A stretch of 55,789 nt of DNA from Hydnum rufescens UP504 (Eukaryota; Basidiomycota; Agaricomycetes; Cantharellales; Hydnaceae). Positions within the stretch are counted from its first letter, which is position 1; every line of letters begins with the position of its first letter. A program made the position numbers and the translations under genes. The notes under the pieces are model-generated. The model worked only from the letters and a program-made list of their open reading frames with translations, had not been told where the DNA came from and did not search any database. Location: assembly GCA_014904985.1 (NCBI GenBank), contig MU129206.1:1-55789 (forward strand). The letters run 5' to 3'. This document shows positions 53,885 to 55,789 of this stretch, piece after piece.

Positions 53885-55281
53885 ACTGGGGCAACTATCT
53901 ACTGCATGGTTGCTATTCCCACAGTATGTGCAGAGTTTTTTGCATCTTCGTCATTCCTTTTCCTCTTTGGTGAGCGTGCTGTTAGACTTGTGAACTTTCG
54001 GGTCATGCAGGGGGTTTGTCGAGGATGAAGGGGATGTCGAGGATGAGGGGTTCGTGGTGCGGGGTTGTGTGCCACGATCTGAGGTCCTTGTGGCTCTGAG
54101 TTCCTCTTGGTGTTCCCAATACTGGCCATCAAATCTTAGCACGGCTTGGTACATGCCTTGGAGTTTCGCAGGCTTGCCGTCTCGCGAGATGTCATCCTGC
54201 AGACAGTTTGGTAGGCCTTGGTAGAACTGCGAGCAGAGTGTGTCGTCGTTCCACCTGGTGAGGCTTGCTACTTCCTTGAACTGGTTGATGTAGTGAAGGA
54301 CGTGGTGGTTGTCATTCATCTTGAGCACACATAGTTTTCACTCTTGAGTTGTGACCTCGTCTGGGTCTCCGAAGTACGTGTGGAGCTCTTCCTCAAAGAG
54401 CATCCAGCTGGAGAGTGTGGGGGATTCCTCCATCTCCATGATGAGGCGTTGGAACCATTGCCTTGCTGTATCCATGAGATATGATCCGGCCCAGATGATG
54501 TGCACACTCTCTAGTGTGAATCGCGATGGTTGCGATCAGAATGCCATTTTGCAGTGTGCCAGGAATCTGTATAGCTTAGAGGGGTTGTGCCCAAGAACAT
54601 CTCCGGCTCTTTGATTTTGGGTTCGCGAAGTGCGTGTCCCGAGGGCACGGAGGGTTGGGCGATTGTCGCTATTTCGCGGTATTGTGGAGTGGTGGGGAGG
54701 TGTTCGAGTTTGGTTCCTCAATGGTCCGTGCCTGGAGTTGGGGCCCTGAATGCAGAGCCCAGGCGCAGGGGGGTGGAGTGCGCATCCTTGAACATCGCGC
54801 ATCACGGAGTTGGTTGTGCGATGTTGCTAGGTGGTGCGTACATGACTGAATTGCCTCACGGTGTGTCATCGAGGTTTTGAGGTGGAAACTCATTGTTTTC
54901 CTCAGGGTAGGTTTGGGGCTTGAAGTGGGGGCTTCGAGTGAGGGTGTGAGGTGCGAATTGCGAGTTGTGCACTGCAGGTGAGACTACTTGTCTCGGTTGC
55001 ATATTTGCGTCGAGGGTGGGCGACCACGAATTGTGGTGCGCAACTTCATTGCGCAGTTCTCGGTTTTCATTCGCAAGTTCTTCGAGGCAAGCGTTCATCT
55101 GGGCATTGGTGTGCGCCATTTCTGCTTGTATCTGTGTGCTGCATGCTAGGTCTGCCTGCATTTGTTGCAGCATGCACAGGAGCATTGTTTTGGTGCTCAA
55201 AGTTGACATGGCGCTGGGAGGGTTTCCCATGTGCAGACCTTGCGTCGAGTTGGGTGGTGTTTGTATCGTGGGATACATCAT
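53885..55281 (-). pseudogene. Gag of the second gypsy element
   Basis: Starts near MMYPTIQTPPNSTQGLHMGN and contains a coiled coil (LACSTQIQAEMAHTNAQMNA, ELANENRELRNEVAHH). Later pieces at 54805-54316 and 54328-53951 (HHVLHYINQFKEVASLTRWN, LPNCLQDDISRDGKPA) are in other frames. It ends in a CCHC knuckle near 53905-53945. Several shifts break it. Confidence 0.8.
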
Positions 55282-55415
55282 TCGAGGGAAGAAGTGGTTT
55301 CGACGGTGGCTGTGTCATCGTGATAGTTGTCAGCAACTGGTTGTGGGTGTGGGTTCCGTCGAGTGGAGGGCATATTGAGTCTTTCAAGGAAGTCGGTTAT
55401 TTAGATCAAGAATAC

Positions 55416-55789
55416 TGTTAAGGGTTGTACTTGAGGCAAAAGATACGATGACGTAATCGAGACGAATACAAGGAAATGCCCTTAAGGCGATTGACAAAGG
55501 AGTTGTGAAGTGGGGTTTACGTAAGTCATGAGAGATGAGTACGTACGAGGAAGACCGGCTTCTTGAGACTTAATAGGTGAAGGTTTTAAGATGAGAGTTG
55601 CAAGCGATAACTGAGATCGCGAGAGTAGAATTCAATCAGTTGACAATATATTCTCAATCTTCTAAAGAGCGAGTGTACATCAAGTAACTACTTATACTAT
55701 TAGAGATCAAAAGGGTTTATGGATAAAGGGTGATGAATAAAGGAGGGATGTATATAATAGGAAATGCTGAAAGAGGAAGGCACAATGGC
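55416..55789 (-). repeat. 5' LTR of the second gypsy element, partial
   Basis: On the plus strand it starts TGTTAAGGGTTGTACTTGAG and runs off the window. It is the intact-order reference for the split LTR at 24299-24461 and 38196-38497. Confidence 0.85.

Larger units (their letters stand above)
52891..55789 (-). mobile_element. Second gypsy element, 3' part missing
   Basis: Minus-strand order: LTR (from 55416 to beyond the window), gag (about 55281-53885) with the zinc knuckle CTYCGNSNHAVDSC, protease (ALVDCGTSENFIDAS, ~53570) and the beginning of reverse transcriptase (EYHEFHDVFTSTAASYLPPH, ~53000), where it is cut by the LTR ending at 52890. Frames are broken at several points. The protease active site reads D-C-G instead of the usual D-S/T-G. 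Confidence 0.85.

Noticed and set aside
1..55789. tRNA or rRNA genes
   Set aside because: No stretch with the expected conserved tRNA boxes or rRNA cores was noticed on either strand; a dedicated scan could not be run.

Overview
The window looks like a transposon-rich stretch of a basidiomycete (Agaricomycete-type) fungal genome. The grounds are short spliceosomal introns of about 50-115 nt with GTRNGT, CTAAY and YAG signals, a chromodomain Ty3/gypsy retroelement, a GRF-type zinc finger gene, a kinesin-light-chain-like TPR gene of the kind expanded in Agaricomycetes, and two recognisable conserved genes: a diphthine synthase (dph5) and an NmrA-like NAD(P)-binding protein. Nothing bacterial, no rRNA or tRNA and no CRISPR array was seen.

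Layout. 0-3.5 kb: an unrecognised exon, a three-exon GRF zinc-finger gene and a ~150-bp tandem array. 3.55-10.86 kb: a Ty3/gypsy chromovirus on the minus strand with two LTRs. It carries an extra spliced gene on the opposite strand whose cysteines fit the fungal Zn(II)2Cys6 pattern. 11.4-16.8 kb: a decayed multi-exon transposase-like gene, a C2HC-finger gene and two tandem-repeat blocks. 17.57-38.20 kb: the most unusual part. Two large elements (17,566-24,298 and 29,981-38,195) lie in inverted orientation around a 5.7-kb spacer holding two decayed unrecognised genes. Each element has related inverted termini with nested hairpins and carries two gene-like arms pointing outwards. The arms are chains of short exons. 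Most exons end in a palindrome that often encodes a H-T-P...G-V-W-Y-Y-like peptide, and nearly every intron holds a second, different palindrome (GCAAAAAGAGCAGC and its complement). Twenty-eight intronic hairpins were counted. 39.3-44.2 kb: a TPR gene and a decayed tandem copy. 44.26-51 kb: a dph5 pseudogene broken by a hAT-like MITE, an NmrA-like gene, an NmrA fragment, a Mutator-like MITE sitting 15 bp upstream of the full-length dph5, and dph5 itself. 51.1-55.8 kb: two truncated gypsy elements, one cut into the other.

History. A solo LTR split into halves at 24.3 kb and 38.2 kb is rejoined, with a 6-bp target duplication, if the 24.3-30.0 kb spacer is turned around. This implies an inversion by recombination between the two inverted elements. 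Nonsense codons are often CGA to TGA changes, which suggests cytosine deamination. Most frameshifts are single-base losses in homopolymers, which may be sequencing errors, so several genes marked broken here could be intact in the organism.

All calls are from reading the sequence alone. No database search was run, so family names rest on motifs and remembered family features, and novelty statements are inferences.
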